Made by a program: the position numbers and the translations under genes. From the NCBI GenBank assembly GCA_031292175.1, contig JARLHQ010000016.1, positions 1 to 51,891 of the forward strand: DNA of 51,891 nucleotides. The letters are read 5' to 3'. Within the stretch, counting starts at the first letter, position 1. The number at the start of each line of letters is the position of its first letter. The notes under the pieces were generated by a model, which saw only the letters and a list, made by a program, of their open reading frames with translations, ran no database searches and was not told the DNA's origin. Source of the DNA: Humidesulfovibrio sp. GTDB taxonomy: Bacteria > Desulfobacterota > Desulfovibrionia > Desulfovibrionales > Desulfovibrionaceae. Positions 41,362-50,720 of the stretch are shown piece after piece.

Positions 41362-42698
41362 TCGCCCACCTCCAAGGTCTCGGCCGTGAGGGCCCGGGCC
41401 ACGCGGGCGAAATCGCGGCCGCGCTCGGCGTAGCTCGTGTAGGCGTCGAAACTGGCCGTGGCGGGCGAGAGCAGGATGACCTCGCCCGGCTTGGACTGGG
41501 CGAACTGGCGGCGTACGGCGGCTTCCAGGGTCTGGTCCCAGGCGACGGGGAAATGCGGGGCCAGCACAGGTTCGAAAACCTCGCGCGCCGCGCCGAAAAG
41601 TCCAATGGATACCGCACGGCCCGCAAGCGCTGGCAGAAGCGAGGCCACATCGCCGCCCTTGAACACCCCGCCCAGGAGCAGGCGCACCGGGCGCTCGAAA
41701 CTTTTCACGGCCGCGCACACGCTCACCAACGTGGTGGCCTTGGAGTCGTCGATGAAGAGCACGCCACCCGCCTCGCCCACGGGCTCAATGCGGTGGGGCA
41801 GGGCGTTGAACGCGGCGATGGCCTCGCGGGCCTGCTCTTGGGTGACGCCGAAGGGCCGCACCATGCGCCAAGCCGCGGCGATGTTCTCGCGGTTGTGCGC
41901 GCCGGGCAGGCCGGGGCACGCAAACTCCGTGTCCGCAGTGAAGTAGTCCCGCTGGGCCTTGGTGAAGGCGCGCGCCTCAAGCTCCTTGCGCATGGTCTCG
42001 GGCGCGACGGCCAGGCAGCCGTGGTCCTGCTGCGCGAAGAGCTGCAGCTTGGCCGAGAGGTACTCCTCCATGTCCAGGTGGTAGTCCAGGTGATTGGCGG
42101 AGAAATTGAGCAGCGCTGCCACGCGCGGTTTGAACGTGCGGCAGTTTTGCAGCTGGAAGCTCGAAATTTCGATGACCAGCACGTCGGCGGGCGTGTCGGA
42201 CAGCACGTAGTCGCACAGCGGCGTGCCGATGTTTCCGCCAACGAAGGTGGAAAGCCCTGCGTGGCGCAGGATATGCCCCACCAGGGTCGTGGTGGTGGTT
42301 TTGCCGTTGGTGCCGGTGATGGCGATGACCGGCGCGGAAAGGAACCAGGAGGCGAACTCCATCTCGGCCACCACCCGCTTCGGGTCCACGGTGGCCAGCA
42401 CCTGCGACAGCTTCTTTACCGGTACGCCGGGGGAGAGCACGATGAGGTCCGCGTCCGCGAACTGCTCCGGAGTGTGCGCACCGGCTTCGAGCGTCAGCCC
42501 GGTGGAGGCCGGGTCGGCATGCACTTGCAAAAGGATGTCCTGCGACAGGTCGGCCTTGGCATCCACCAGACGCACCCGCGCGCCGAGGGATAGAAGCAGG
42601 CGGCAGGCGGCCAGACCAGAAACACCGGCGCCCACCACAACAACCTGTCTGTTCTCGAAAATCTTTAGACTTTGGAAGATGTCAATTGTCCTATCCAT
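41358..42698 (-). CDS. murD: UDP-N-acetylmuramoyl-L-alanine--D-glutamate ligase
   Basis: Adds D-Glu to UDP-MurNAc-L-Ala using ATP. The 446 residues show VVVGAGVSGLAACRLLLSLG (UDP part), the P-loop ITGTNGKTTTTTLVGHIL, VIEISSFQLQ, NFSANHLDYHL, PHRIEPV and FIDDSKATT. I prefer ATG 42696-42698 because AGGTGG is five bases upstream. A GTG three codons earlier would abut the mraY stop but has no separate ribosome binding site. Confidence 0.96.
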   Translation of the reverse strand: MDRTIDIFQSLKIFENRQVVVVGAGVSGLAACRLLLSLGARVRLVDAKADLSQDILLQVHADPASTGLTLEAGAHTPEQFADADLIVLSPGVPVKKLSQVLATVDPKRVVAEMEFASWFLSAPVIAITGTNGKTTTTTLVGHILRHAGLSTFVGGNIGTPLCDYVLSDTPADVLVIEISSFQLQNCRTFKPRVAALLNFSANHLDYHLDMEEYLSAKLQLFAQQDHGCLAVAPETMRKELEARAFTKAQRDYFTADTEFACPGLPGAHNRENIAAAWRMVRPFGVTQEQAREAIAAFNALPHRIEPVGEAGGVLFIDDSKATTLVSVCAAVKSFERPVRLLLGGVFKGGDVASLLPALAGRAVSIGLFGAAREVFEPVLAPHFPVAWDQTLEAAVRRQFAQSKPGEVILLSPATASFDAYTSYAERGRDFARVARALTAETLEVGE

Positions 42699-42707
42699 GC
42701 CTGCCAC

Positions 42708-43784
42708 CTAGCGAAGCTTCAGGGTGCTCAAGGCCATGAGGGCCATGAGGATGGAGAGGATCCAGAACCGGATAATGATTTTGGATTCCGGGATGCCTTT
42801 GAGCTCGAAGTGATGGTGCAGCGGGGCCATGCGGAAGATGCGGCGTCCGCCGGTCATCTTGAAGTAGCCCACCTGCAGGATCACCGAGAGGGTTTCGAAC
42901 ACGAACACGCCGCCCACCAAAGCCAGGATGAGCTCCTGCTTGGCCAGGACGGCGATGAAGCCCAGCGTGCCGCCGAGCGAGAGGGAGCCCACGTCGCCCA
43001 TGAACACCTGGGCAGGGTAGGCGTTGAACCACAGGAAGCCCAGGCCCGCGCCCACCAGCGCGCCGCAGAACACCGTCACTTCGCCCACGCCGGGCACGGG
43101 AGTGATGTTCAGGTACTGGGCGATGACCGCATTGCCCGCCGCATAGGTGAACAGGGCGAAGCAGGCCGCGCTGACCACCAGCGGACCAATGGCCAGGCCG
43201 TCCAGCCCGTCGGTGAGGTTCACGGCGTTGGAGGCCGCCACCAGGATGAACACGGCGAGGGGCAGGTAGAAAAGCCCCAGGTCCGGGTGGACGTGCTTGA
43301 AGAACGGCACCGCCAGCTGGGTGGAGTAAGCGGGCTGGAAGATGAGCAGGGAAATGGCCGCGACGGCCACGGCGAGCTGTCCGGCCAGCTTGGCGCGCGG
43401 CGGGATGCCCTTGTTCTGCTTCTTGACCACCTTGGTGTAGTCGTCCCAGAAGCCTACGGCCCCAAAGCCCACGAAGACGAGCAGCGTAAGCCAGATGTAC
43501 ACGCTGGTGAGATCGGCCCAGAGCAGCACGCTGGTGACGAGCGACACGCCGATGAGCAGTCCGCCCATGGTCGGGGTGCCTTCCTTGGCCTGGTGGCAGG
43601 TCACTTCCTCCAGAATATGCTGGCGGCAGCGCAGGGAGTTCAGCCACTCGATGAACTTGGGCCCGAGCAGGATTGAGATGACCAGCGCGGTCAGCAGCGC
43701 GTACACGCTGCGGAATGTGATATACCGGAAGACATTGAAGACCGAGAAGTAGGCCGCCAGGGGATGGAAGAGAAGGTAGATCAT
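42708..43784 (-). CDS. mraY: Phospho-N-acetylmuramoyl-pentapeptide transferase
   Basis: Integral membrane enzyme that makes lipid I from UDP-MurNAc-pentapeptide and undecaprenyl phosphate. The 358 residues contain about ten helices. Diagnostic blocks are [27 protein letters not shown] (catalytic Asp pair), [31 protein letters not shown] and the loop [15 protein letters not shown]. The ATG at 43782-43784 overlaps the murF stop (ATGA). Confidence 0.98.
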   Translation of the reverse strand: MIYLLFHPLAAYFSVFNVFRYITFRSVYALLTALVISILLGPKFIEWLNSLRCRQHILEEVTCHQAKEGTPTMGGLLIGVSLVTSVLLWADLTSVYIWLTLLVFVGFGAVGFWDDYTKVVKKQNKGIPPRAKLAGQLAVAVAAISLLIFQPAYSTQLAVPFFKHVHPDLGLFYLPLAVFILVAASNAVNLTDGLDGLAIGPLVVSAACFALFTYAAGNAVIAQYLNITPVPGVGEVTVFCGALVGAGLGFLWFNAYPAQVFMGDVGSLSLGGTLGFIAVLAKQELILALVGGVFVFETLSVILQVGYFKMTGGRRIFRMAPLHHHFELKGIPESKIIIRFWILSILMALMALSTLKLR

Positions 43785-45169
43785 AAGGCCCCCTCCTTCT
43801 CGCACAGGTCGGCGGCCAGCGCCTGGGCATACCGTTCCATGTGGCAGGACCGTGAGCCCTTCACCAGCACGGTGCCGCCATTGAGCGTTGCCAGGGCCGC
43901 AAGCACCTGCGCGGGCTCGCTGACGGCGGTGACGCCGCCGCCCACGGCGCTCGCGATGCCGCGCGCCACGGCGGCGGCGAATTCGCCCTGGAAAAATACG
44001 GCCTCAGGGGCTGCTGCGGCGATGACCGCGCCGAGATCCTCGTGGGCTTTGGCGGCATTCGCGCCAAGCTCCTTCATGTCGCCCAGCACCAGCACAAGTC
44101 TGCCCTCGCCCGCCAGGAGGCGCGCGGCCTCGATGCTGCGGCGCATGGACAGAGGATTGGCGTTGTACGTGTCGTCCACGACGCGCCAGGCTCCGGCTTC
44201 GCGGCAGCAGAAACGCTGGTCCGGCAGCGCCGCCGCGCCAAGCCCGGCCGCGATCTGCTCCGGCGTGAGGCCCAGCAGGTGGCAGGCTCCGGCAACGGCG
44301 GCGGCGTTCTCCGCAAAGTGCGCGCCGCAGGCGGGCAGCTCGGCCCAGAAGGCCTGACCGTCGACGATGATTTCATAGAGACCCCGTCCGCCGGGCAGGG
44401 CTTCCTCGAAGCGGGCGTAGTATTTGGCGAAGGAATCCTTGGCTGAAAAACCGATGACGCCGGGCCGCACGCGGCACGCCTCGGCCCACAGCTCCGGGTA
44501 GTCCATGCTGCACAGGCCTTGGCCGCCGGGTTTCACAAAGGAGAGCAGCGCGGCCTTGGCCCTGGCCACGCCTTCCAGATCGCCCAGGCCTTCCAGGTGC
44601 GCGGGCCCGATGTTCAGCACGATGCCCAGGTCCGGCGCGATGATGGCGCCCAGCTCGGCCATGTCGTGGGGCTTGCTGATGCCCACTTCCATGACCCAGG
44701 CGTCCTCTTGGCCGGTGGCGGCCAGCATGGACAGGGGCAGTCCGATCTGGTTGTTGAAATTCTTGTGGTTTTTGGCAACGCTGAGGACGGAGCCGAGGGT
44801 CTGGGCCAAGAGCTCCTTGGCCGTGGTCTTGCCCGCGGTGCCGGTGATGGCGATGACTTTGGCCGGAACGCCGTCGCGCCAGAAGCGGGCGAGGTCGCCC
44901 AGGGCCTTCTGCGTGTCGCTGACAAGGATGACCGGGCATTTGACACCGGGCAGTTCGCGGCTCGCCACGATGGCGCCGGCGCCGGCATCGGCAACCTGGG
45001 AGGCGTAGTCGTGGGCGTCGAAGCGTTCGCCTTTGAGGCAGAAGAACAGATCGCCGGAAACGACCTCGCGGCTGTCCGTGCGCACGGCCGTGACCACCCG
45101 GTCCGCATCGGGGCCGGAAAGCACGCTGCCGTTCAGGCGCAGGGCGATGTCGCGCAGGGTCAGATTCAT
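43781..45169 (-). CDS. murF: UDP-MurNAc-tripeptide--D-Ala-D-Ala ligase
   Basis: Adds D-Ala-D-Ala to complete the cytoplasmic pentapeptide precursor. The 462 residues start with the MurF N-domain ([23 protein letters not shown]). The P-loop [16 protein letters not shown] follows, then [40 protein letters not shown] and [10 protein letters not shown]. The ATG at 45167-45169 overlaps the murE stop (ATGA). The partner Ddl is not in this cluster. Confidence 0.97.
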   Translation of the reverse strand: MNLTLRDIALRLNGSVLSGPDADRVVTAVRTDSREVVSGDLFFCLKGERFDAHDYASQVADAGAGAIVASRELPGVKCPVILVSDTQKALGDLARFWRDGVPAKVIAITGTAGKTTAKELLAQTLGSVLSVAKNHKNFNNQIGLPLSMLAATGQEDAWVMEVGISKPHDMAELGAIIAPDLGIVLNIGPAHLEGLGDLEGVARAKAALLSFVKPGGQGLCSMDYPELWAEACRVRPGVIGFSAKDSFAKYYARFEEALPGGRGLYEIIVDGQAFWAELPACGAHFAENAAAVAGACHLLGLTPEQIAAGLGAAALPDQRFCCREAGAWRVVDDTYNANPLSMRRSIEAARLLAGEGRLVLVLGDMKELGANAAKAHEDLGAVIAAAAPEAVFFQGEFAAAVARGIASAVGGGVTAVSEPAQVLAALATLNGGTVLVKGSRSCHMERYAQALAADLCEKEGAL

Positions 45170-46623
45170 CCAAGAACCTCGCGGATGGCGCGGCCAACGG
45201 CCTCGACATCGGAGAAGGGGTGCTTCACGCCATCTATGATCTGATAGGACTCGTGCCCCTTGCCCGCCACCAGCAGGGCGTCCCCCGGCTGCATGAGCGC
45301 CACGGCCTTGCACAGGGCGGCGTAACGGTCCGGGTCCTCGACCACCTTTTTCGCGTGAGCCAGGCCGGGGCGTACGTCGTCGATGATCGCGAGCGGATCC
45401 TCAAAACGCGGATTGTCCGAGGTGAGCACGGCGATGTCGGAAAGCTCGGCCACAGCCTGGCCCATGAGCGGGCGCTTGGTGCGGTCGCGGTTGCCGCCGC
45501 AGCCGAACACGGTGATGAGCCGCTTGAAACCAGCGTCGCGCAGGGCGCGCTGCACGTTCAGGAGCGCGTCCGGGGTGTGCGCGTAGTCCACAAAGATGTC
45601 CAGGCCGCGCTCGTTCAGCACGCGTTCCAGCCTGCCCGGCACGCCGGTGAAGGGCGCAAGAGGCTGCATGTCGGCGGGGCCGAGGCCCAGGCCCAGGGCG
45701 GCAGCCTGGGCGGCCAGCAAGTTGCTGGCGTTGTGCGCGCCGACGAGGCCGGAATTGAGGCTCCAGCACTTTCCTTCCCATTCCATGCGCAGGGTCAGGC
45801 CCTTGGGCGTGCAGTCCACCAGGGTGCCGCGCAGCATGGAGTTGCCTTTTTTCGGCTGGACGTCCTTCAGGGTAAAGCCGAGGGTGTCCGGGTACTCGTC
45901 AAGCAGACGCATCCCGTACGGGTCATCGGCGTTGGCGGCCTTGTGCTTGTCCAGGCGCGGGTAGGAGCCGAAAAGCAAGTTTTTGGCCTGGTAGTAAGAC
46001 TCGAAGTCACCGTGGTAGTCCAGGTGGTCCTGGGTCAGGTTGGTCAGCACGGCGGCGTCGAACTCCAGGCCCGCCACGCGCTTCTGGTGCAGGGCATGGG
46101 AACTGGTCTCCATGACCACCGTGTCCACGCCGTCCTGGCTCATCTGGGCGAAGAGCTCGTGCAGCCGCCAGCAGCCGGGGGTGGTCAAGTTCGCATCAAT
46201 GCTGACACCGGGCCAGCGGTAGGCAACAGTGCCCAGAACGCCGACCTTGCGGCCGCAGGCGGAGAGCAGCCCCTCCAAAAGATAGGTGACGGTGGTTTTG
46301 CCGTTGGTGCCGGTGACGGCGATGACCTGCATGGCCTGCTCGCGGGTGCGGAAATGCGCCTCGGCGAGCCGGCCCAGGACCTCAGCGGTGTCGTCCGCGC
46401 GCACCAGAGCGGCCTGCATGTCGCCGGGGACGGCCACATTCTGGTCGGCCACGATCCAGGCCGCGCCCCGGGAAAGCGCATCAGCCAGGAACGCGGCGGA
46501 TTTGTCCGCTGCGCTCGGCATGAGCACGAACGCCTCGCCCGGCTTGACCAGGCGGGAGTCGGTCTGGACCATCAGGCCCCTGCTGACGAGCGCCAGCAGT
46601 TCCTTGAAGCGCGGGCCGTTCAC
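45166..46623 (-). CDS. murE: UDP-MurNAc-L-Ala-D-Glu--meso-diaminopimelate ligase
   Basis: Adds the third stem residue. The 485 residues carry TDSRLVKPGEAFV, the P-loop VTGTNGKTTVTYLLEGLL, TTPGCWRLHE, LTQDHLDYHGD and VDYAHTPDALLNV. The motif SDNPRFEDP contains DNPR, the marker of meso-DAP rather than lysine specificity, as expected for a Gram-negative. It starts at a GTG that shares one base with the ftsI stop (TAGTG), with AAGGAGA upstream in ftsI. Confidence 0.97.
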   Translation of the reverse strand: MNGPRFKELLALVSRGLMVQTDSRLVKPGEAFVLMPSAADKSAAFLADALSRGAAWIVADQNVAVPGDMQAALVRADDTAEVLGRLAEAHFRTREQAMQVIAVTGTNGKTTVTYLLEGLLSACGRKVGVLGTVAYRWPGVSIDANLTTPGCWRLHELFAQMSQDGVDTVVMETSSHALHQKRVAGLEFDAAVLTNLTQDHLDYHGDFESYYQAKNLLFGSYPRLDKHKAANADDPYGMRLLDEYPDTLGFTLKDVQPKKGNSMLRGTLVDCTPKGLTLRMEWEGKCWSLNSGLVGAHNASNLLAAQAAALGLGLGPADMQPLAPFTGVPGRLERVLNERGLDIFVDYAHTPDALLNVQRALRDAGFKRLITVFGCGGNRDRTKRPLMGQAVAELSDIAVLTSDNPRFEDPLAIIDDVRPGLAHAKKVVEDPDRYAALCKAVALMQPGDALLVAGKGHESYQIIDGVKHPFSDVEAVGRAIREVLG

Positions 46624-48626
46624 TACTCTTTCTCCTTGTCAGCGTGGCCCAGCCAGAGGATGAACCCATCGCCCTTGTTGGCGTCCGAGCTGTCGGGCCA
46701 GGGTTCGCCTGGTGCGGGCTGTTGATTCGTGATCTCCATGCCGCCGCCCTTGAGCGAGGGCACGATGCCGTGCTTGCCCAGCACTTCAAGCGCGCGGCGC
46801 ACGGACAGGCCCACCAGGTTTGGCACGTTGGCGCCGCCGCCCTCCGCCGTCGGCGGGCGCGTGGCCTTGGCCATCATGCTGTGCTCCGTGGCGTTGGCGT
46901 CTGGCGCGGCCTTGGCCTCCGGCAGTTGGCCGAAGTACGAAAGGGTCTTGATGGCGATGTCGCGTACGGCCGGAGCGGCCACGATGCCGCCGAAGGACAC
47001 GGGCGTGGGCTCGTCCACCGCGACGAAGAAAAGATATTCGGGCTTGTCGGCCGGGACGAGACCCGCGAAGGATGCGACGATGCCTGTGCCGTAGCCCTTG
47101 CCGGCCATGCCGCTGAACTTCTGTGCGGTGCCGGTCTTGCCGGCCATGGGCACGCCGGGAATGCGCGCCACCTTGCCGGTGCCGTCCTCCTCCACCACTT
47201 CACGCATCATGGAGAGCACCTGCTGCGCGGTCTTCGTGCTGAAAACGCGCACAGGCTCAGGCTGGTCCTCCTGGGGGGGATCGGCCACCAGCCGCAGGGG
47301 CTTGGTCTCGCCCATGTTGGCGAGGGTCAGGTAGGCCTTGGCCATCTGCAGACCCGTGATGCCGATGCCCTGGCCGAAGGAGATGGCTGCCAGGTCGAAC
47401 TCGCTCCATTCCTTGGGCTGGCGCAGCATGCCCTGCGATTCGCTGGGCAGCGCGAGGCCCGGACGCTCGCCGAAGCCCAGCTTGTGCAGATAGGTGTAGA
47501 GGGGCTGCGCGCCGAGCGACAAGCCGATTTTCCCTGTGCCGATGTTGCTGGAGTAGCGCATCACGCGGCTGGCCGAGAGCCAGCGGTAGGGGTGGGTGTC
47601 GCGGATGGTCTTGCCGCGCAGGTTCCACTTGCCGTTTTCGCAATCGAAAATTTTGTTGGGGTCGATGACCTTCTGCTCCAGCGCGGCGGCGAAGGTGAAG
47701 GGCTTCATGGTCGAGCCCGGCTCGAAGATGTCCAGGGCGGCGCGGTCTCTGCGCACCGCGGGCTTGAAGTCACCGGGGGTGTTGGAATTGAAGAACGGAT
47801 AGTGAGCCAGCGCCAGAATGTCACCGGTCGACACGCGCACTACGATGGCCATGCCGGAGCGGCCGTTGTACTTGGTCACAACGTCGGACAGAGCCTGTTC
47901 GGCGGCATCCTGCACCACGGTGTCGATGGTGAGGCGCACGTCCTGGCCGCGGATGTTCATCTCCCGGCCCTGGGCGTCCAGGTACAGCCTGCGGCCCGCC
48001 GCGTCGCGCTGGACCACGAACTTGGCGCGACCGCCAGCCATGCGCTCGTCGAACATCGCTTCGATGCCTTCCAGGCCCTTGCCGTCCACGTCGACAAAGC
48101 CCAGCACCTGGCCGGCCAGGCTGCGGTTGGGGTACATGCGGCGGTACTCGCTGGTCAGGTGGATGCCGGGCAGGTTGGCCTTCTGCAGCTCCTGGGCCTC
48201 GCGGTCCTCAACCTGACGCTTGACCCAGACAAAGCCCTTTCTGGACGCGAGTTCGCGTTCCAGGCTTCTCTTCGGGGCGCCGAGAATTTGAGCCAGGGCT
48301 TGGGCCGTCTGGGCCGGGTTCTGGATTTCAACGGGCGAGGCGTACACGCTCTTGCTCTCCACGCTGGTGGCCAGAATGGCGTTGTTGCTGGCGTAGATGC
48401 GCCCGCGCTCGCCCAGTTCGAACTCCGTGGCCAGATTTTGCTTGCCCGCGGCGGCGCTCAGCTTGGGCCCCAGGAACAACTGCACATAGGCGGCGCGTCC
48501 CCAGAGGAGCACCCAGATCACGGCAAAGACGAAGGCCACTGCGACAAGTTTGACCTTGCCGGTGTCCGTCTTGCTGCGCGCCTCTTTGGGCCGCTTGCGC
48601 TCTATGCGACTTCTGCTGACCGCCAT
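46623..48626 (-). CDS. ftsI: Septal transpeptidase FtsI (class B PBP) with PASTA domain
   Basis: Cross-links septal peptidoglycan and is the FtsW partner. The 667 residues have one N-terminal membrane helix (about 26-47), the pedestal domain and the transpeptidase domain. Catalytic motifs are STMK (S305-K308), SSN (359-361) and KTGT (497-500). A C-terminal PASTA domain begins near 603 (VPNLVGLSVRRALEVLGKHG). PASTA tails are typical of Gram-positive PBPs but also occur in Desulfobacterota; E. coli FtsI lacks one. It lies 19 bases after ftsL. Confidence 0.97.
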   Translation of the reverse strand: MAVSRSRIERKRPKEARSKTDTGKVKLVAVAFVFAVIWVLLWGRAAYVQLFLGPKLSAAAGKQNLATEFELGERGRIYASNNAILATSVESKSVYASPVEIQNPAQTAQALAQILGAPKRSLERELASRKGFVWVKRQVEDREAQELQKANLPGIHLTSEYRRMYPNRSLAGQVLGFVDVDGKGLEGIEAMFDERMAGGRAKFVVQRDAAGRRLYLDAQGREMNIRGQDVRLTIDTVVQDAAEQALSDVVTKYNGRSGMAIVVRVSTGDILALAHYPFFNSNTPGDFKPAVRRDRAALDIFEPGSTMKPFTFAAALEQKVIDPNKIFDCENGKWNLRGKTIRDTHPYRWLSASRVMRYSSNIGTGKIGLSLGAQPLYTYLHKLGFGERPGLALPSESQGMLRQPKEWSEFDLAAISFGQGIGITGLQMAKAYLTLANMGETKPLRLVADPPQEDQPEPVRVFSTKTAQQVLSMMREVVEEDGTGKVARIPGVPMAGKTGTAQKFSGMAGKGYGTGIVASFAGLVPADKPEYLFFVAVDEPTPVSFGGIVAAPAVRDIAIKTLSYFGQLPEAKAAPDANATEHSMMAKATRPPTAEGGGANVPNLVGLSVRRALEVLGKHGIVPSLKGGGMEITNQQPAPGEPWPDSSDANKGDGFILWLGHADKEKE

Positions 48627-48645
48627 TGTCCATATCCCCTGCCGC

Positions 48646-48942
48646 TTATTTGTCCTGAGGCTTGTCCTTGCCCGTCATGACACGCATCTGCCCCGAACCC
48701 ACGGGCCCCAGCCCGTATACGGCCGCCAGCCGTTTGAGCCGGTAGGGGGAGATGAGATTGTTGCGTTCGAGCTCCAGTTTGGAGGCCAGCGCCGTGCGGT
48801 CCGCCAGCTCTTTCTCCAGCTTGTTCAGGTCGTAAGCCAGATCCATGCGTTCAATGTTCAGCCACACGCTGGAAAGACCGAGCAGCAGCGCGGCCGCGAT
48901 GGCGCAAAAGAAAGTCAGCACGAAGCCCCGCACGCGGCTCAT
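48646..48942 (-). CDS. ftsL: Cell division protein FtsL
   Basis: Small bitopic divisome protein of 98 residues: a short cytoplasmic tail, a membrane helix (about 7-28), then a heptad-like coiled coil (NKLEKELADRTALASKLELERNNL). This is the form expected for the partner of FtsB and FtsQ. Assignment relies on topology, size and the position between rsmH and ftsI. The ATG overlaps the rsmH stop (ATGA). Confidence 0.9.
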   Translation of the reverse strand: MSRVRGFVLTFFCAIAAALLLGLSSVWLNIERMDLAYDLNKLEKELADRTALASKLELERNNLISPYRLKRLAAVYGLGPVGSGQMRVMTGKDKPQDK

Positions 48943-49913
48943 TTGGCCTCCCCGGCGGGAGCCAGACGTTCGGCCACGCGCAGCTTGGCGCTACGGCTGC
49001 GGGGGTTCCGGTCCATCTCAAGCTGCGTGGGCAGCTGGGGCTTCTTGGTCAGGATGCGCAACAGGGGCGTGCGGTCACAGGTACAGAAGGCCTGCTCGAT
49101 GGGACAGCGGCAACCTTTCGCCCAGTACCGGAAGCTTTCCTTCACTTCGCGGTCCTCCGCGGAATGGAAGGAGATGATGGCTACGCGGGCCCCTGGCTTG
49201 AGATACTGCACGATGCGCTCCAGAAATGTCTTCAATTCCTCAATTTCCTGATTCACAGCCATCCGCAGGGCCATGAAGGTGCGGGTCGCCGGGTGATTTC
49301 TCGCCTCTCGACGGCGGTCGGGGGGGTACGCCCTGGAGACGATTTCCGCAAGTCTTGACGTGGTCGTAATCTCCGCCTGCTCACGCGCGCGCACGATGGC
49401 CCGGGCAATCTTTCCGCCCAGCGGTTCGCCGCCCAGGTCACGGATGATGCGCTTCAGCTCCTCAACGCGCTCGCGGTTCACCAAAACGCGGGCCGAGTCC
49501 ATGTCGCTCGTGGCGTCCATGCGCATGTCGAGCGGACCGTCGGCCATGAAGCTGAAGCCGCGCTCGGCCTCGTCCAACTGCAGCGAGCTGACGCCCAGGT
49601 CGAGCACCGCGCCGTCGAGGCTGTCCCAGCCGGCCTCGGCCAGAGCGGATTCGAACTCGCTGAAGGGCAGGTAAAAGCTCTTCGCCTGCCCCGGAAATTC
49701 CTTCAGCCGTTCGCGCGCAAGGGCCAGGGCCTCCTCGTCGCGGTCCAGGCAGACAAGTTCGGCCTTGCCGCCGCTGGCGCGCAAGAGCCCCAGACTATGC
49801 CCGGCCAAACCCAGGGTGCCGTCCAAATAGCGGCCGCCGGGCTTGGGGGAGAGATAGCCCACCACCTCGTCCAGCATCACTGGCACGTGGGGAACGGCAT
49901 CTTCGACGGGCAT
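48939..49913 (-). CDS. rsmH: 16S rRNA m4C1402 methyltransferase RsmH (MraW)
   Basis: SAM-dependent methyltransferase that N4-methylates C1402 in the ribosomal P site. The 324 residues include HVPVMLDEVVGYL, DGTLGLAGHS (SAM-binding glycine loop), LDLGVSSLQLDEAERGFSF, GPLDMRMD, TFMALRMAVNQEI and ISFHSAEDREVK, all family signatures. It begins 15 bases after mraZ and overlaps ftsL by four bases. Confidence 0.98.
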   Translation of the reverse strand: MPVEDAVPHVPVMLDEVVGYLSPKPGGRYLDGTLGLAGHSLGLLRASGGKAELVCLDRDEEALALARERLKEFPGQAKSFYLPFSEFESALAEAGWDSLDGAVLDLGVSSLQLDEAERGFSFMADGPLDMRMDATSDMDSARVLVNRERVEELKRIIRDLGGEPLGGKIARAIVRAREQAEITTTSRLAEIVSRAYPPDRRREARNHPATRTFMALRMAVNQEIEELKTFLERIVQYLKPGARVAIISFHSAEDREVKESFRYWAKGCRCPIEQAFCTCDRTPLLRILTKKPQLPTQLEMDRNPRSRSAKLRVAERLAPAGEAK

Positions 49914-49928
49914 TTTGTTGTCTCCCTG

Positions 49929-50381
49929 CTAGAACGGTAGCTTGATGTCGGCGCGGGCCAGCTCGGCGGAGACGTCCTCGTTGCTCTGCTCAAGCAGCGC
50001 CTCGAAGCGTTCCTTGTCCCAAATCTCGAAGCAGCGTCCCACGCCCACCAGCACCACGTCGCGCTCAAGCTTGCCGCTTTTGCGCAGATGCGTGGGCAGC
50101 TGGATGCGGCCCTGCTTGTCCAGAACGACTTCCGAATAGCCAGCAAAGGCCACGCGGCGGATATGCTGCAACGTGGTGGAGGGAGTGGAAAGCTTGTCTT
50201 CCATCTCGGCCACGAACACATCCCACTGGGCCGGTGTAATGCCGATGATCTGACCTTGGTAGATGGTCAAGACCAACCGCCCGTCCGGCGATTCCGCCAG
50301 GAACTGGTCGCGGAACTCCGGGGTCAGCATGAGCCGTCCCTTCGGATCCAGACTGCGGTGGGCATGGCCAAGAAGTCGCAC
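49929..50381 (-). CDS. mraZ: Transcriptional regulator MraZ
   Basis: AbrB-like ring-forming DNA-binding protein that represses the dcw operon. The 150 residues contain two tandem SpoVT-AbrB-type halves with the DxKGR and DKQGR motifs (HRSLDPKGRLMLTPEFR and EVVLDKQGRIQLPTHLR). I use GTG 50379-50381 as start because GGGGGGAG is at ideal spacing and the product then begins RLLGHAHRSLDPKGR as in the family. A longer frame would translate through the operator repeats. It is the first gene of the leftward cluster. Confidence 0.95.
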   Translation of the reverse strand: MRLLGHAHRSLDPKGRLMLTPEFRDQFLAESPDGRLVLTIYQGQIIGITPAQWDVFVAEMEDKLSTPSTTLQHIRRVAFAGYSEVVLDKQGRIQLPTHLRKSGKLERDVVLVGVGRCFEIWDKERFEALLEQSNEDVSAELARADIKLPF

Positions 50382-50398
50382 GTTCTCCCCCCTTTGAT

Positions 50399-50432
50399 CC
50401 ACTATTTTCCACGAATTACCACTTCGCACCAC
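50399..50432 (-). promoter_or_regulatory. MraZ operator: four GTGG repeats at 10-bp period
   Basis: On the minus strand GTGG recurs at exactly ten-base intervals (plus-strand CCAC at 50399, 50409, 50419 and 50429), ending about 18 bases before the mraZ start. Known MraZ sites in E. coli are three TGGGN repeats with five-base spacers, the same period. A TTGACT (50455-50460) upstream could be the -35 element, with the repeats covering the -10 and start region. Repression by MraZ is the natural reading. Confidence 0.8.
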
Positions 50433-50720
50433 TTTTTTATGAAATCCGAGGGAAAGTCAACACAAAAAAGATTTGCATCCCTAAGAAATGCGGTTAGTAA
50501 TCGGAAAAACGTGGGGTTGGGGTTGTCAGCCCGGCGGAACAGCAAAGGATGCTGGAATGTTGGCGCATCCGCGAGCGGAAGCGGCTCACGCCAAGCATGG
50601 GGGAAAAATGCCGAGAGTGAAGGCCATGCACGCCAAAACCGGCGACGTTTCTGCGGCGGATGGGGGAGGCAAGCCCGAGGATTACGCACACCGCGGCCCG
50701 TCCCAGGCGGGGGGGTAGCC
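50433..50720. other. Divergent intergenic region with a possible small leader ORF
   Basis: AT-rich near 50433-50500, where the mra promoter lies. A 36-codon frame, ATG 50608 to TAG 50718, follows GGGGGAAAA and ends two bases before the GTG of the HD-domain gene. It could be a coupled leader peptide, but it has no recognisable domain. Nothing else is seen. Confidence 0.3.
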
